Positions 1 through 7,755 of a stretch of DNA of 64,000 bases are shown here, in pieces; the first letter of the stretch is position 1; every line of letters starts with the position of its first letter. This stretch comes from an uncultured Alphaproteobacteria bacterium (GTDB taxonomy: Bacteria > Pseudomonadota > Alphaproteobacteria > UBA3830). A program made the translations under genes and the position numbers. The DNA lies in assembly GCA_905233185.1 (NCBI GenBank), contig CAJODB010000006.1:1-64000 (forward strand). Reading direction: 5' to 3'. Below the pieces are notes generated by a model that ran no database searches, was not told where the DNA came from, and was given only the letters and a program-made list of their open reading frames with translations.

Positions 1-435
1 AAAGCTCGACTCGTAATAAAGCCTGGAAATGATGCGACAAATCCTTATATAACTCGGAGCAAAGGCGGCGATACAGCTTATTTGAACTGCGAGTTTATCA
101 TTCTTGAGGGAAAATATGCCAAGCGAAAAGTTTTCGACAAAATCGGACTCGAAGGCTCTGATAAATGGGTAAACATGGGAAAGGCTAGAATCAGAGCGAT
201 TCTCGAATCAGCCAAAGGAATTAATCCGAAAGATATTTCCGAAATCGCCGTAGCTGCGCGTCAAATCAATTCGTTCGATGAGCTGAACAATCTTGATGTC
301 ATTATAAAAATCGGAGTCGAACACGACAAAAGCGGTCAGTATCAAGATAAAAATCGAGTGATTGCGATCATCACTCCAGACCACTACTCGTGTACTGAAT
401 TTATGCACGGACAAGATATTCCTTGGAGTTTGTGA
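1..435 (+). CDS. Phage-associated single-strand-binding-like protein, 5' end outside window
   Basis: The reading frame is open from base 1, so the N-terminus lies upstream of the window; a TTG at 82 is only an internal codon. The visible part (about 144 residues) has a beta-rich segment followed by a helix-rich stretch with the motif KARIRAILESAKGI and ends DKNRVIAIITPD. From memory this pattern occurs in conserved proteins of alphaproteobacterial prophages that sit in replication/recombination modules and resemble DUF669-type DNA-binding proteins. The position fits: it is followed by an antirepressor, a nuclease and a primase. The stop overlaps the next start (TGATG). The ssDNA-binding role is inference from context and fold impression; no catalytic motif is seen. 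Confidence 0.6.
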   Translation, partial: KARLVIKPGNDATNPYITRSKGGDTAYLNCEFIILEGKYAKRKVFDKIGLEGSDKWVNMGKARIRAILESAKGINPKDISEIAVAARQINSFDELNNLDVIIKIGVEHDKSGQYQDKNRVIAIITPDHYSCTEFMHGQDIPWSL

Positions 436-635
436 TGTCAGAGGAGACTTTATGGAATGCGGTTATCGTTCAAGCCATTCATGATTTATTCCATGGTTCA
501 GACAAAGAAAGACGAGACTCATTCCGTTGGATTTTCGAGAACAATCCTGATTTTCGAAATGTTTGTGACTACGCAAAAGTTGATCCGATGTGCCTCAGAC
601 AGAATGTGTTTAGCCGAATTATAAACGGAGCTTGA
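435..635 (+). CDS. Small conserved phage protein, 66 aa
   Basis: A 66-residue protein beginning MSEETLWNAVIVQAIHD. I chose the ATG at 435 because it overlaps the upstream TGA as TGATG and has GGAG at 426-429; the in-frame ATG at 423 lies inside the upstream gene. It is acidic to neutral, predicted mostly helical, with an FRWIFENNPDFRNVCDYAKVD segment that resembles small helical phage regulators, but I do not recognise a family with certainty. Translational coupling to the preceding gene and the shared direction indicate that it belongs to the same early phage transcript. Confidence 0.65.
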   Translation: MSEETLWNAVIVQAIHDLFHGSDKERRDSFRWIFENNPDFRNVCDYAKVDPMCLRQNVFSRIINGA

Positions 636-636
636 G

Positions 637-730
637 ATGATGTTTAGATTTATTCCGCCATAAAAAATGCAGAAATAACCAGCAAAAACAATTGATTGAA
701 GCTCTCGATGCGTTTGGATTCATAACGTAA
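637..730 (+). pseudogene. Decayed small phage gene between 637 and 730
   Basis: After the stop at 635 there is an ATG ATG start that reads eight codons to a stop. In another frame the DNA up to TAA 728-730 reads as a credible protein end (QLIEALDAFGFIT). This looks like a short phage gene broken by small indels or stop mutations. The evidence is only the protein-like reading of the 3' half, so confidence is low. Confidence 0.3.
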
Positions 731-778
731 TGCTTGAGTTTTATCAAAATTTGAAACCGATTTTTAGGAGATTTTTTT

Positions 779-1564
779 ATGAATAACAGTGAGTTAAAAA
801 TTTTTAATTACAAAAATAATGAAGTCAGAACAACCATTAAAGATGGTGAAATTTGGTGGGTGCTCAAGGATGTATGTCAGATTCTAGGAATAACGAATCA
901 TAAAGACATAATTTTGAAATTAGAGCCAGATGAAAAGGGGGTAGAAAAAATCGACTCCCTTGGTGGAACTCAAAAAACAACGATTATCAATGAAGCAGGA
1001 TTATATAAAACTATTTTCAGATCGAATAAACCCGAAGCCAAAAAATTCATGCATTGGGTATCACATGAGGTTCTTCCTTCAATCAGAAAGCACGGAGCTT
1101 ACATTACTTCCGCAAAAATGGAAGAGCTGATGAATGATCCTGATACTTGGGTGAAGCTCATTCGCACTCTGCAGCAGGAGCGCAGAGAAAAGGAACTGTT
1201 ACAAAACAAAATCGAAAAGGACAAGCCGAAAGTCATTTTCTCAGACGCTGTTTCTGCCTCTGACTGTCACATCTTAATCGGTGAAATGGCGAAAATTTTG
1301 AAAGGAAACGGAATTGAAATCGGACAAAATCGCTTATTCGAAAGATTACGTAAAGACGGTTTTTTGATTCGCAGAAAAGGCAGCGATAAAAATATTCCAA
1401 CGCAAAAATCAATGAATCTCGGCCTGTTCAGAATAATTGAAACTGCGATTACGCATTCCGATGGTCATGTAACAATTGCGAAGACAGCGAAAATTACAGG
1501 CAAAGGGCAAGTGTATTTCACAAAATATTTCTTAACTCATAAGGAGGATAACAACAATGAGTAG
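779..1564 (+). CDS. Phage antirepressor with BRO-N and KilAC domains
   Basis: A 261-residue DNA-binding regulator. Residues about 1-115 form a BRO/Ant N-terminal domain (IWWVLKDVCQILGITNHKD, then EAGLYKTIFRSNKPEAKKF and WVSHEVLPSIRKHGAYIT, all hallmark positions). Residues about 150-255 match the KilAC/ANT C-terminal domain (IGQNRLFERLRKDGFLIR...). The two-domain layout and length are typical of prophage antirepressors that inactivate or compete with a phage repressor. The ATG at 779 is preceded by TAGGAG at 765-770. It probably helps to control induction of the element; the repressor itself is not in the window. Confidence 0.93.
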   Translation: MNNSELKIFNYKNNEVRTTIKDGEIWWVLKDVCQILGITNHKDIILKLEPDEKGVEKIDSLGGTQKTTIINEAGLYKTIFRSNKPEAKKFMHWVSHEVLPSIRKHGAYITSAKMEELMNDPDTWVKLIRTLQQERREKELLQNKIEKDKPKVIFSDAVSASDCHILIGEMAKILKGNGIEIGQNRLFERLRKDGFLIRRKGSDKNIPTQKSMNLGLFRIIETAITHSDGHVTIAKTAKITGKGQVYFTKYFLTHKEDNNNE

Positions 1565-1712
1565 CGAACTGAAAATCAAGGCGATGGCTTTGTTCAATTT
1601 CCTGAGCATGAAGCACAAAAATGACAAACGAATCGGAGAATTTTCAGTGAAAGATGTCATAAAAATCGTGGAATTTTTGATTAACGGAGAAAGTCATGCA
1701 GGAAATCAATAA
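1557..1712 (+). CDS. 51-aa phage protein overlapping both neighbours
   Basis: A short frame starting MSSELKIKAMALFNFLSMKH and ending SHAGNQ. It is supported by a strong ribosome binding site (AAGGAGG at 1541-1547, nine bases before the ATG), by overlapping the antirepressor end by 8 bases, and by overlapping the next gene start by 17 bases. Such nested overlaps are normal in compact phage operons. The sequence is lysine-rich and helical with no recognised domain. Its first residues (MSSELKI) echo those of the antirepressor (NNSELKI), which may be chance. Confidence 0.6.
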   Translation: MSSELKIKAMALFNFLSMKHKNDKRIGEFSVKDVIKIVEFLINGESHAGNQ

Positions 1713-2397
1713 AATTTTAGATGCCAGGATTATTGAACGTCATAAGTTACAAAAAAAGCGAGATTATCTTGGAGTTTCAAGCATCGGAGACGATTGTTTG
1801 CGCAAGGTTCAATTGCAATACGAAGGAAAAGAGGCGGAGTTTTCTGCCTCAACTTTGAGAACTTTCGATATCGGACATTGTTTAGAAGATCTTGTGGCAG
1901 AGTGGCTTAAAATTGCGGGATTCGATCTAAAAACCAAGAACGAAAACGGAGAGCAATTCGGATTTTCAACGGCTGAAGGATGCATAAAAGGACACATTGA
2001 CGGAAAAATTGTTGATGTATCAGAGGATTTAAAGCAATTTTTTCCTCGTCTTCCGCTTCTTTGGGAATGTAAGACCTTGAATAACAAGAGCTGGCAGGAG
2101 ACAGCTAAAAAAGGCTTGATGCTCACAAAGCCAATTTATTTCGCTCAGGTTCAGCTATACATGGCGTATCTAGATCTTGAGCAATGCTTATTTACCGCGC
2201 TCGATAAGGACACATCAGAGCTGTATTTTGAGCTGATTCCATTTGATTCTGAGGCTGCTCAGCGATATTCAGACAGAGCCGTGCAAATCATGAAAGCCAG
2301 CGAAAATGGAGAAGCAGTGCCCTGTATTTCAACTGATCCAAGCTTTTTTAAGTGCAAAATGTGCGCTTTCAGAAATGAATGCAGGAAAGGTAATTAA
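1696..2397 (+). CDS. PD-(D/E)XK exonuclease with four-cysteine Fe-S-type cluster (Cas4/RecB-like)
   Basis: A 233-residue phage nuclease. The catalytic core is visible as GHIDG (D102) and, after a beta hairpin, ECK (E124-x-K126), the D...ExK arrangement of RecB/Cas4-family nucleases. Four cysteines are placed as in the Fe-S members of this family: C34 near the N-terminus and C220, C223 and C229 at the C-terminus (CKMCAFRNEC). Family members degrade or process DNA ends, commonly 5'-3'. In this setting, next to a primase-helicase and an SSB-like gene, it probably works in phage recombination or replication. The start at ATG 1696 lies inside the 51-aa gene with AACGGAG at 1683-1689. Confidence 0.85.
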   Translation: MQEINKILDARIIERHKLQKKRDYLGVSSIGDDCLRKVQLQYEGKEAEFSASTLRTFDIGHCLEDLVAEWLKIAGFDLKTKNENGEQFGFSTAEGCIKGHIDGKIVDVSEDLKQFFPRLPLLWECKTLNNKSWQETAKKGLMLTKPIYFAQVQLYMAYLDLEQCLFTALDKDTSELYFELIPFDSEAAQRYSDRAVQIMKASENGEAVPCISTDPSFFKCKMCAFRNECRKGN

Positions 2398-2842
2398 CGT
2401 TAATGAAACACTGAGAAATGAGGTTTTTCTTGTCTCTCAAAATTTTTTGAAAAAAGTGCGGACAAAAGTGCTTTAAATGCTGAATAAGTAATTATAAAGA
2501 GGTTCTTTATGAGCAGATTAAAAGAAAATACTGATTTAGTTAGTAAAGATATATTTTTTTATAATTTAGATATGGTATTTTTTATTCATATATTAAGTAA
2601 TTATATATATTTATATCTTTCTATCTATTCTATCTTTATATTTTATATACGTAAGTTTTTTTACGTTCTTAATCATCGTCATCGAAAAAAATATTATACA
2701 CATGTGTATTTTTCGAAGATATGTCGATATATGGGTAGAACCGCCTTCCAGCTACTGAAAATACAGCATTTTTTGCCTAACTATTTTTCAATTTTCTTTG
2801 TTATGGTTTTTGACTTTTTTGTTACAAATAGGAGCAATTGCC
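2398..2842 (+). other. AT-rich leader with inverted repeats upstream of the phage primase; candidate origin or operator
   Basis: No convincing gene. A frame from an ATG at 2509 has a fair ribosome site but encodes a Phe/Tyr/Ile-rich, low-complexity product that runs into the primase start, so I treat it as non-coding or a remnant. The DNA contains a 6-bp inverted repeat ACGTAA/TTACGT at 2649-2666 and a nested palindrome: TACACATGTGTA at 2697-2708 flanked by TCGAAAAA at 2682-2689 and TTTTTCGA at 2709-2716. A perfect DnaA-box match, TTATACACA, lies at 2694-2702. Iterons, origins and operators commonly sit just upstream of phage primase genes; the function here is inference. Confidence 0.4.
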
Positions 2843-5374
2843 GTGTGTAATATACTGAAAATATTAAAAAATTACGATTTTGACATGCCTCCTCAAAATA
2901 TATCCTCGGGACGAATAGTGCGCTGGGGAAAGAATAATCGCTTCTGGATTAAGCGTTTTGAGGGAGGTTATGTCTTCGGAGACTTCGTTTCAAGCCTTAG
3001 TACTCACGCTTTTGATAAAGCTGAGAACGAATATACAAAGGCAGAATTGAAAAAAGTACGGGAACGCATGAAAAAGGCTCAGCAAGAGGCAGAAATCGAG
3101 CAGAAAAGTATTCAGGGCCGTGTTTCATCGAAAGCTGAAAATATTTGGAATAACGCCTGTGATGCTGCTGATCATCGGTATCTTTCCAAAAAAAAGATTT
3201 TATCTCATGGCTTAAAAAATTATAAAGGCTGTCTTGTGATTCCTTTAAAAGATGTTGACGGCCAGCTGTGGTCACTTCAGTTTATCACTGAAAATTCAGA
3301 GAAACGCTTCTTAAATGGAGGAAAAAAGAAAGGCTGTTTCTTTCTTATCGGTACACTTACTGAAAATGCTTTTATCTGTGAAGGCTACGCAACCGGAGCG
3401 ACTGTTTACGAATGCACTGGAGAACCTGTTGTTGTAGCTTTTGATTCGGGTAATCTAAAATCAGTTGTTCAAGCTATTCATGAGAAGTATCCAAAACTCA
3501 AAATAGCCATTTGTGCCGACAACGACTGTTACAATAGTGTAAACGCAGGATTAGAAAAGGCGAAAGAAGCAGCGTTAATCGCGAATGCGCCTGTGTTTGT
3601 TCCGAAATTTAAGGATGTTTCCTCTAAGCCGACCGATTTTAATGATCTCTTTATTTTAGAAGGAAAGGACGCTGTTAATGCGATTCTGCATAACGCTTTT
3701 GAAGATGCTGAGCAAGCAAAAATTCCGGAAGGATTCGCTCTTTCTAATGATGGCTTGTTTTGCTTCGATCGCTATATAGGACAGTTGGTTCGTATTTCAA
3801 ATTATATCAAAACCTTGGCTTTTACAAAAAACAATGGGGAAATTGGAAGACTTGTTGAATTTAGAGACTACAGAAATAATTTACAACGTACTCTCATCAA
3901 GCCAAAAATGTTTACGAAAGACGGAGATCAAATACGAGTTCATCTGATTTCAAAAGGATTTGTGTTTTCAGGGAATGCGCTTTCTAAGCGAAAATTGTAT
4001 GAATACATCGCTAGCTCTGTTCCTGAAAAAGAAGCAACTTTAATCTCAAAAACAGGATTTTCCGAAAATATTTACGTCCGACCTGACCGTGTAATTGGTG
4101 ACGCAACTAATGAAATTATCGCTGATGAATCGATTCAAGATGATTCATATGGCTCATCGGGAACTCTGCAAGAATGGAACGATTTAATTGCTCGTTGGTG
4201 TCTTGGAAATTCCAGACTGATTTTTGCGATTTGCGCTGCTTTTGCGAGCATTATTTTAAAATTCTGCAATCTTCAAAATTTCGGATTTCATTTTGTCGGA
4301 AATAGCTCCTCAGGAAAAACAACTTGCTTAAATGTTGCTGCTTCCGTATTTGGAAAACCGAATTATTTAGTTTCATGGAAAGCCACAGACAACGCTTTAG
4401 AAGCAGTCGCAGTTAAACGAAACGATGCATTATTAATTCTGGATGAACTTTCGGAAATGTCAGCGTCAAAAGCAGGAGAAGTAGCTTACATGCTTGCTAA
4501 TGGACAGGGAAAGAAAAGACTTGATAAAAATTGCAATACTCGCGAAACATTCTCTTGGAGACTGATTTTTCTTTCGAGCGGAGAAGTTGACTTAAATGCT
4601 CACATGGCAGAAGCCAACAAAACTTCAAAAGCCGGTCAGAAAGTTCGTTTCTTGAATATTCCCGCAAAAGCCGGCAACACAAGTTTCGGTATTTTTGAAA
4701 ATCTTATGGGGTTTCAGGATGGAGCAGAGTTTTCAGATTATCTTCGAGGTAAGGCATCAAAATATTACGGAGTTGCATCGATTGCTTTCATCAAAGAAGT
4801 CCTGAAATATCAAGCAAACATCAAGAAAATGTATGAGGAGGAATTCCAGAGACTTAAAACATTATATTTACCGGCGAATGCTGAAGGTCAGGACATGCGA
4901 GCTTTTGAGCATTTTATGTTTGTCGGCTTCGCAGGAGAATTGGCGATAAAATACGGCATAATTTGTTGGAAACCGAACACCGCTTACCAAGCAGCCGTTG
5001 CTTGTTTTAATTCGTGGCTTGAGGATAAAGACGGTGTCGGAGATGATGAAAATCGCCAAATTTTGGAGCATGTGAAATCATTTTTTGAATTGCACGCTCA
5101 CAGTCGTTTTTTCGATTTAGACGGCTTCAAAGACCAGAAAATCAGCAATATGGCAGGTTACAAATCTGTTTACAAAGATGCTGTAACTTTTTTCGTATCT
5201 CCGTCAGTGTTTCAAAACGAAATCTGCGGGAGATTTAATCGAAAAGCGGTCATTGCTCTGCTAATCGAAAAAGGATTTCTGCTGAAAAGTAACAGCGGAG
5301 ATTGTTACCAACAAAAATGGACGCCGTATGGGAACAAAAAGGTTTACGTAATTTCTGGAAAAATTTTGTTATGA
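2843..5374 (+). CDS. Phage primase-helicase: TOPRIM domain plus DUF927-type helicase
   Basis: An 843-residue replication protein. I start it at GTG 2843, preceded by AGGAG at 2830-2834, rather than at the upstream hydrophobic ATG at 2798. The N-terminal third resembles Toprim-containing phage primases (FICEGYATGATVYE near residue 180, then VVVAFDSGNL and AICADNDC). The C-terminal half is a DUF927-like superfamily 3/AAA+ helicase with Walker A GNSSSGKTT near residue 491 and Walker B LLILDEL near residue 533. Such fusions prime and unwind phage or plasmid DNA. It is the largest gene of the element and follows the inverted-repeat region. Confidence 0.88.
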   Translation: MCNILKILKNYDFDMPPQNISSGRIVRWGKNNRFWIKRFEGGYVFGDFVSSLSTHAFDKAENEYTKAELKKVRERMKKAQQEAEIEQKSIQGRVSSKAENIWNNACDAADHRYLSKKKILSHGLKNYKGCLVIPLKDVDGQLWSLQFITENSEKRFLNGGKKKGCFFLIGTLTENAFICEGYATGATVYECTGEPVVVAFDSGNLKSVVQAIHEKYPKLKIAICADNDCYNSVNAGLEKAKEAALIANAPVFVPKFKDVSSKPTDFNDLFILEGKDAVNAILHNAFEDAEQAKIPEGFALSNDGLFCFDRYIGQLVRISNYIKTLAFTKNNGEIGRLVEFRDYRNNLQRTLIKPKMFTKDGDQIRVHLISKGFVFSGNALSKRKLYEYIASSVPEKEATLISKTGFSENIYVRPDRVIGDATNEIIADESIQDDSYGSSGTLQEWNDLIARWCLGNSRLIFAICAAFASIILKFCNLQNFGFHFVGNSSSGKTTCLNVAASVFGKPNYLVSWKATDNALEAVAVKRNDALLILDELSEMSASKAGEVAYMLANGQGKKRLDKNCNTRETFSWRLIFLSSGEVDLNAHMAEANKTSKAGQKVRFLNIPAKAGNTSFGIFENLMGFQDGAEFSDYLRGKASKYYGVASIAFIKEVLKYQANIKKMYEEEFQRLKTLYLPANAEGQDMRAFEHFMFVGFAGELAIKYGIICWKPNTAYQAAVACFNSWLEDKDGVGDDENRQILEHVKSFFELHAHSRFFDLDGFKDQKISNMAGYKSVYKDAVTFFVSPSVFQNEICGRFNRKAVIALLIEKGFLLKSNSGDCYQQKWTPYGNKKVYVISGKILL

Positions 5375-5386
5375 GGAGAAAAAAAC

Positions 5387-5608
5387 ATGATCGATTTGGA
5401 AGAATTATCAAGCGCATGGCCATCAATGTTAGTTGCAAGAAGTGAAATAGGAGAATTTACACGAGGACTGTATAAAGCAAGGAGTTTTAATACCTTTGAC
5501 GGAGCGAAAAAAGGTATCAAAAGGAGAATCAGAATAAATACAAAAATCGCGTATTTGAAATCTGATGTTATTGAATGGCTGAAAAATAGAATAAAGGTGA
5601 AGAAATGA
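5387..5608 (+). CDS. Excisionase/AlpA-like winged-helix protein, copy 1
   Basis: A 73-residue basic protein. Its core (IGEFTRGLYKARSFNTFD, then RIRINTKIAYLKSDVIEWL) matches the short HTH proteins found beside integrases and described as AlpA/excisionase-like (MerR-type winged helix). The last helix pattern, IAYLKSDVIEWLKNR, is characteristic. Its start is 12 bases after the primase stop with GAGGAG at 5372-5377. It overlaps the next gene by 4 bases (ATGA), and that gene encodes a related protein. Likely roles are directing excision or regulating early phage genes. Confidence 0.75.
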   Translation: MIDLEELSSAWPSMLVARSEIGEFTRGLYKARSFNTFDGAKKGIKRRIRINTKIAYLKSDVIEWLKNRIKVKK

Positions 5609-5841
5609 AAGAAGATATTTTTGATGAGCTTAAAAGGTATTGTCCCCGTGGTTATATTACAAGAGACGAACTAAAAAGAATCACAGGAGGTTTAATTTGC
5701 GGACGAACTATGGCTATACTTGATCAGACAGGTAAAGGCGTACAAAATCGACAAATCATTGGACGCAAAACTGTATACTTTATCGAGGATCTGATTGAAT
5801 GGTTAAAAAATAATACTGAGCTTATTAATTTCGATAATTAA
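5605..5841 (+). CDS. Excisionase/AlpA-like winged-helix protein, copy 2
   Basis: A 78-residue paralogue of the preceding protein. ITRDELKRITGGLICGRTMA aligns with the first copy's recognition region, and GRKTVYFIEDLIEWLKNN with its last helix. It is translationally coupled to copy 1 through an ATGA overlap and preceded by AAAGGTGAAG. Here the TGG...GRTMA segment is closer to the common family pattern than in copy 1. As the last gene before the tRNA it is well placed to be the directionality factor of the element; an integrase partner is not visible. Confidence 0.75.
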   Translation: MKEDIFDELKRYCPRGYITRDELKRITGGLICGRTMAILDQTGKGVQNRQIIGRKTVYFIEDLIEWLKNNTELINFDN

Positions 5842-5913
5842 TCTTTTATTTTTGCGGATCTTTTCATTATTTTGAAAGAAAAAAAGGGAGGTAATTTGTG
5901 CTTTTTAAAAATG

Positions 5914-5947
5914 ATGAGCGAAACTTTTTTTGTTTGCTCATTTTTCG
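5914..5947 (+). terminator. Intrinsic terminator at the end of the phage operon
   Basis: An imperfect stem formed by ATGAGCGAAAC (5914-5924) and GTTTGCTCAT (5932-5941), with one bulge, encloses a T-rich loop and is followed by a T run. It lies 70 bases after the last phage gene. The complementary strand also has T-rich flanks, so it may act in both directions. Confidence 0.55.
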
Positions 5948-6003
5948 GATAAATCCTTTGTTTCTAATTTTGATTAATAACTTAACACTACAGCAAACAC
6001 ATT

Positions 6004-6025
6004 TATGGGGGTAATATGGGGGTAA
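6004..6025 (+). repeat. Perfect tandem 11-bp repeat TATGGGGGTAA beside tRNA-Arg
   Basis: Two abutting copies (6004-6014 and 6015-6025) of TATGGGGGTAA lie 60 bases from the 3' end of the tRNA gene. Short direct repeats at a tRNA-proximal element end are a common form of tyrosine-recombinase arm site, which is my inference here. Isolated G5 runs stand out in this AT-rich DNA. Confidence 0.5.
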
Positions 6026-6087
6026 AATTTTAAAATTTAAGTTTTTGTTGATTTCATAAAAACCAATTCTTTTGCTGAAATTTTAGG

Positions 6088-6164
6088 TGGTGCGCCCTGT
6101 AGGATTCGAACCTACGACCTGCGGCTTAGAAGGCCGACGCTCTATCCAGCTGAGCTAAGGACGC
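6088..6164 (-). tRNA. tRNA-Arg (anticodon TCT)
   Basis: A full cloverleaf of 77 nt reads on the minus strand: acceptor GCGTCCT paired with AGGGCGC, D-loop AGCTGGAT, anticodon loop CTTCTAA with TCT, T-loop GTTCGAATC, discriminator A and encoded CCA at 6088-6090. It decodes AGA. Its 3' end faces the phage region, so it is the probable integration target. Confidence 0.96.
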
Positions 6165-6350
6165 ATGAGCGACAAAAATGTCTAAGAAAAGAATTACGGA
6201 TATTAGATACCGCAAAACTTCTTTTTTATCAAGAGAAATATATAAAACGTATTATTTATGCTCTGTAACCGCAAAAGGAAATGACAAAACTCTTGTTTTT
6301 TTCGATATTAATATTAGTATGTTATGAGAGTTTTTCTTTAGGAGTTTTGT

Positions 6351-7754
6351 ATGATCAGTTTTTATAAGAAAGCCATTTTTTCCGCAAGTTTTTTAGCATT
6401 ATTTGCTCAAATAAACGCAAGTGAACAGCAAGATCAGAATTCAGAAACAGCGCCAGTTACAGTCCCTGCTGATTCTAACAATAATGATGAAAATGCTCCT
6501 GCGACAGAATCAATAGCAGAGCAGAAAGAAGCAGAAAAAGATACAAATGTTGCATCGGAAAAGGAAAAAGAGGATTCTCAATCAGAGGCAGACCAATCCC
6601 AACAACAAACTCAACCTGCCCTCAATAGCGAAACTGCACAGCAGCAAGAGTCATCATCCGGCAGCGATAACGCTCCAAGTCAAACAGCAACAGATTCAGC
6701 GCCAAAAGAAGCAGCACAAACGACTACTAATGAGTCATCTGCACCACAAGAAATTGTCGCAATTGAAACTCCTGATGAGCAGCCTGTTAGCGTAACAATA
6801 GATGTAGATGCACCTTCTTATGATCATCTTGTTCCCGTATCTGAATGGAACAGATACTCCGGAGATTCTGCAGGTTCTCTTAGAGAGTGGGTACGTTGGT
6901 GGAAATATCTTCGTATGAAAACCCCTGTCGTTATGAAATGGATCGACGATTTTGTTGTTCGCATATACCCTGATAACGAAATTTTCAGAGCTATCTTTGT
7001 AAAAGGAATTTACGATCCGAACTCTATGGTTATCATTAATTCCTTATTGCCAAAGGATGGCGTGTTCATTGATGTTGGCGCAAGCTTTGGTTACTTCTCT
7101 ATAATTGCTACAAAAGCAGTAGGTCCAAATGGTCGAGTAATCGCTATAGAACCAAGCTCCAGAGATTATAATAGATTGGTAGATAACGTAAGAATCAACA
7201 ATCTCGGTAATATTATCTCTACTTATCGTTTGGCTATATCAGATACGACTGGTACTGCGCTTTTGAGTATTGCGACAGAAGAACGCAGTGCGCTTAACAC
7301 ACTTGGAAATGAGTTCAGCTTCAAAGGCGTTGATAAAGTAGCTAAAGAAAATGTAGATACCATTGCACTTGATGATTTTGTGGTGGCAAATCAAATAAAG
7401 CACGTTGATGTTTTGAAATTGGATATTGAAGGAAGCGAATTGAAGGCTTTGCATGGGGCAAAAAAGACTATCGCTAAATTCCGTCCGGCAATTATGCTTG
7501 GTGTAAATAGCAATGCCTTAAAAGCTTCTGGCACAGATCATGATGAAATTCAGAAAACCTTATCTGAGCTTGGCTATAAAGCTTATAGAATTGTCGATAA
7601 CGGAGAGATTTTAGGGCTTGAATCAATTCCTGACTTAACAAAGGAGCCAGCAAAAGTTATATTTTGCTTACATGAAAGCGTACTTCCTCCTGTTCCACCA
7701 CAGCCGGAGCAAAAATCATTTTTCCAGCGTTTAACTGATTTCTTTACGAGGTAG
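6351..7754 (+). CDS. Exported FkbM-family methyltransferase with acidic/Gln-rich linker
   Basis: A 467-residue protein in three parts. Residues 1-24 look like a cleavable signal peptide (KKAIFSASFLALFAQINA|S). Residues about 25-145 are a low-complexity Glu/Gln/Ser/Thr linker. The C-terminal part is a SAM-dependent methyltransferase of the FkbM type (VDVGASFGYFSIIATKAVGP, IAIEPSSRDYNRL, and the diagnostic VDVLKLDIEGSELKALHGA). FkbM enzymes O-methylate small molecules or glycans and are usually cytosolic because they need SAM. Export is therefore odd and raises the possibility of action in a host cell. SD TTAGGAG lies before the ATG at 6351. The next gene starts one base after its stop. Confidence 0.85.
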   Translation: MISFYKKAIFSASFLALFAQINASEQQDQNSETAPVTVPADSNNNDENAPATESIAEQKEAEKDTNVASEKEKEDSQSEADQSQQQTQPALNSETAQQQESSSGSDNAPSQTATDSAPKEAAQTTTNESSAPQEIVAIETPDEQPVSVTIDVDAPSYDHLVPVSEWNRYSGDSAGSLREWVRWWKYLRMKTPVVMKWIDDFVVRIYPDNEIFRAIFVKGIYDPNSMVIINSLLPKDGVFIDVGASFGYFSIIATKAVGPNGRVIAIEPSSRDYNRLVDNVRINNLGNIISTYRLAISDTTGTALLSIATEERSALNTLGNEFSFKGVDKVAKENVDTIALDDFVVANQIKHVDVLKLDIEGSELKALHGAKKTIAKFRPAIMLGVNSNALKASGTDHDEIQKTLSELGYKAYRIVDNGEILGLESIPDLTKEPAKVIFCLHESVLPPVPPQPEQKSFFQRLTDFFTR

Positions 7755-7755
7755 T

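Noticed and set aside
2694-2702. TTATACACA as proof of a DnaA-dependent origin
   Set aside because: One box is expected by chance several times in a window of this composition; mentioned only as part of the inverted-repeat region.
2509-2850. 113-codon frame starting with AAAGAGG-spaced ATG, before the primase
   Set aside because: Product is a low-complexity Phe/Ile/Tyr string over an AT-rich repeat region and overlaps the better supported GTG start of the primase. Treated as non-coding or a remnant.
5898-6014. 38-codon frame from GTG 5898 preceded by GGGAGG
   Set aside because: Good ribosome site but the frame reads through the terminator hairpin and direct repeats; more likely chance or a gene remnant.
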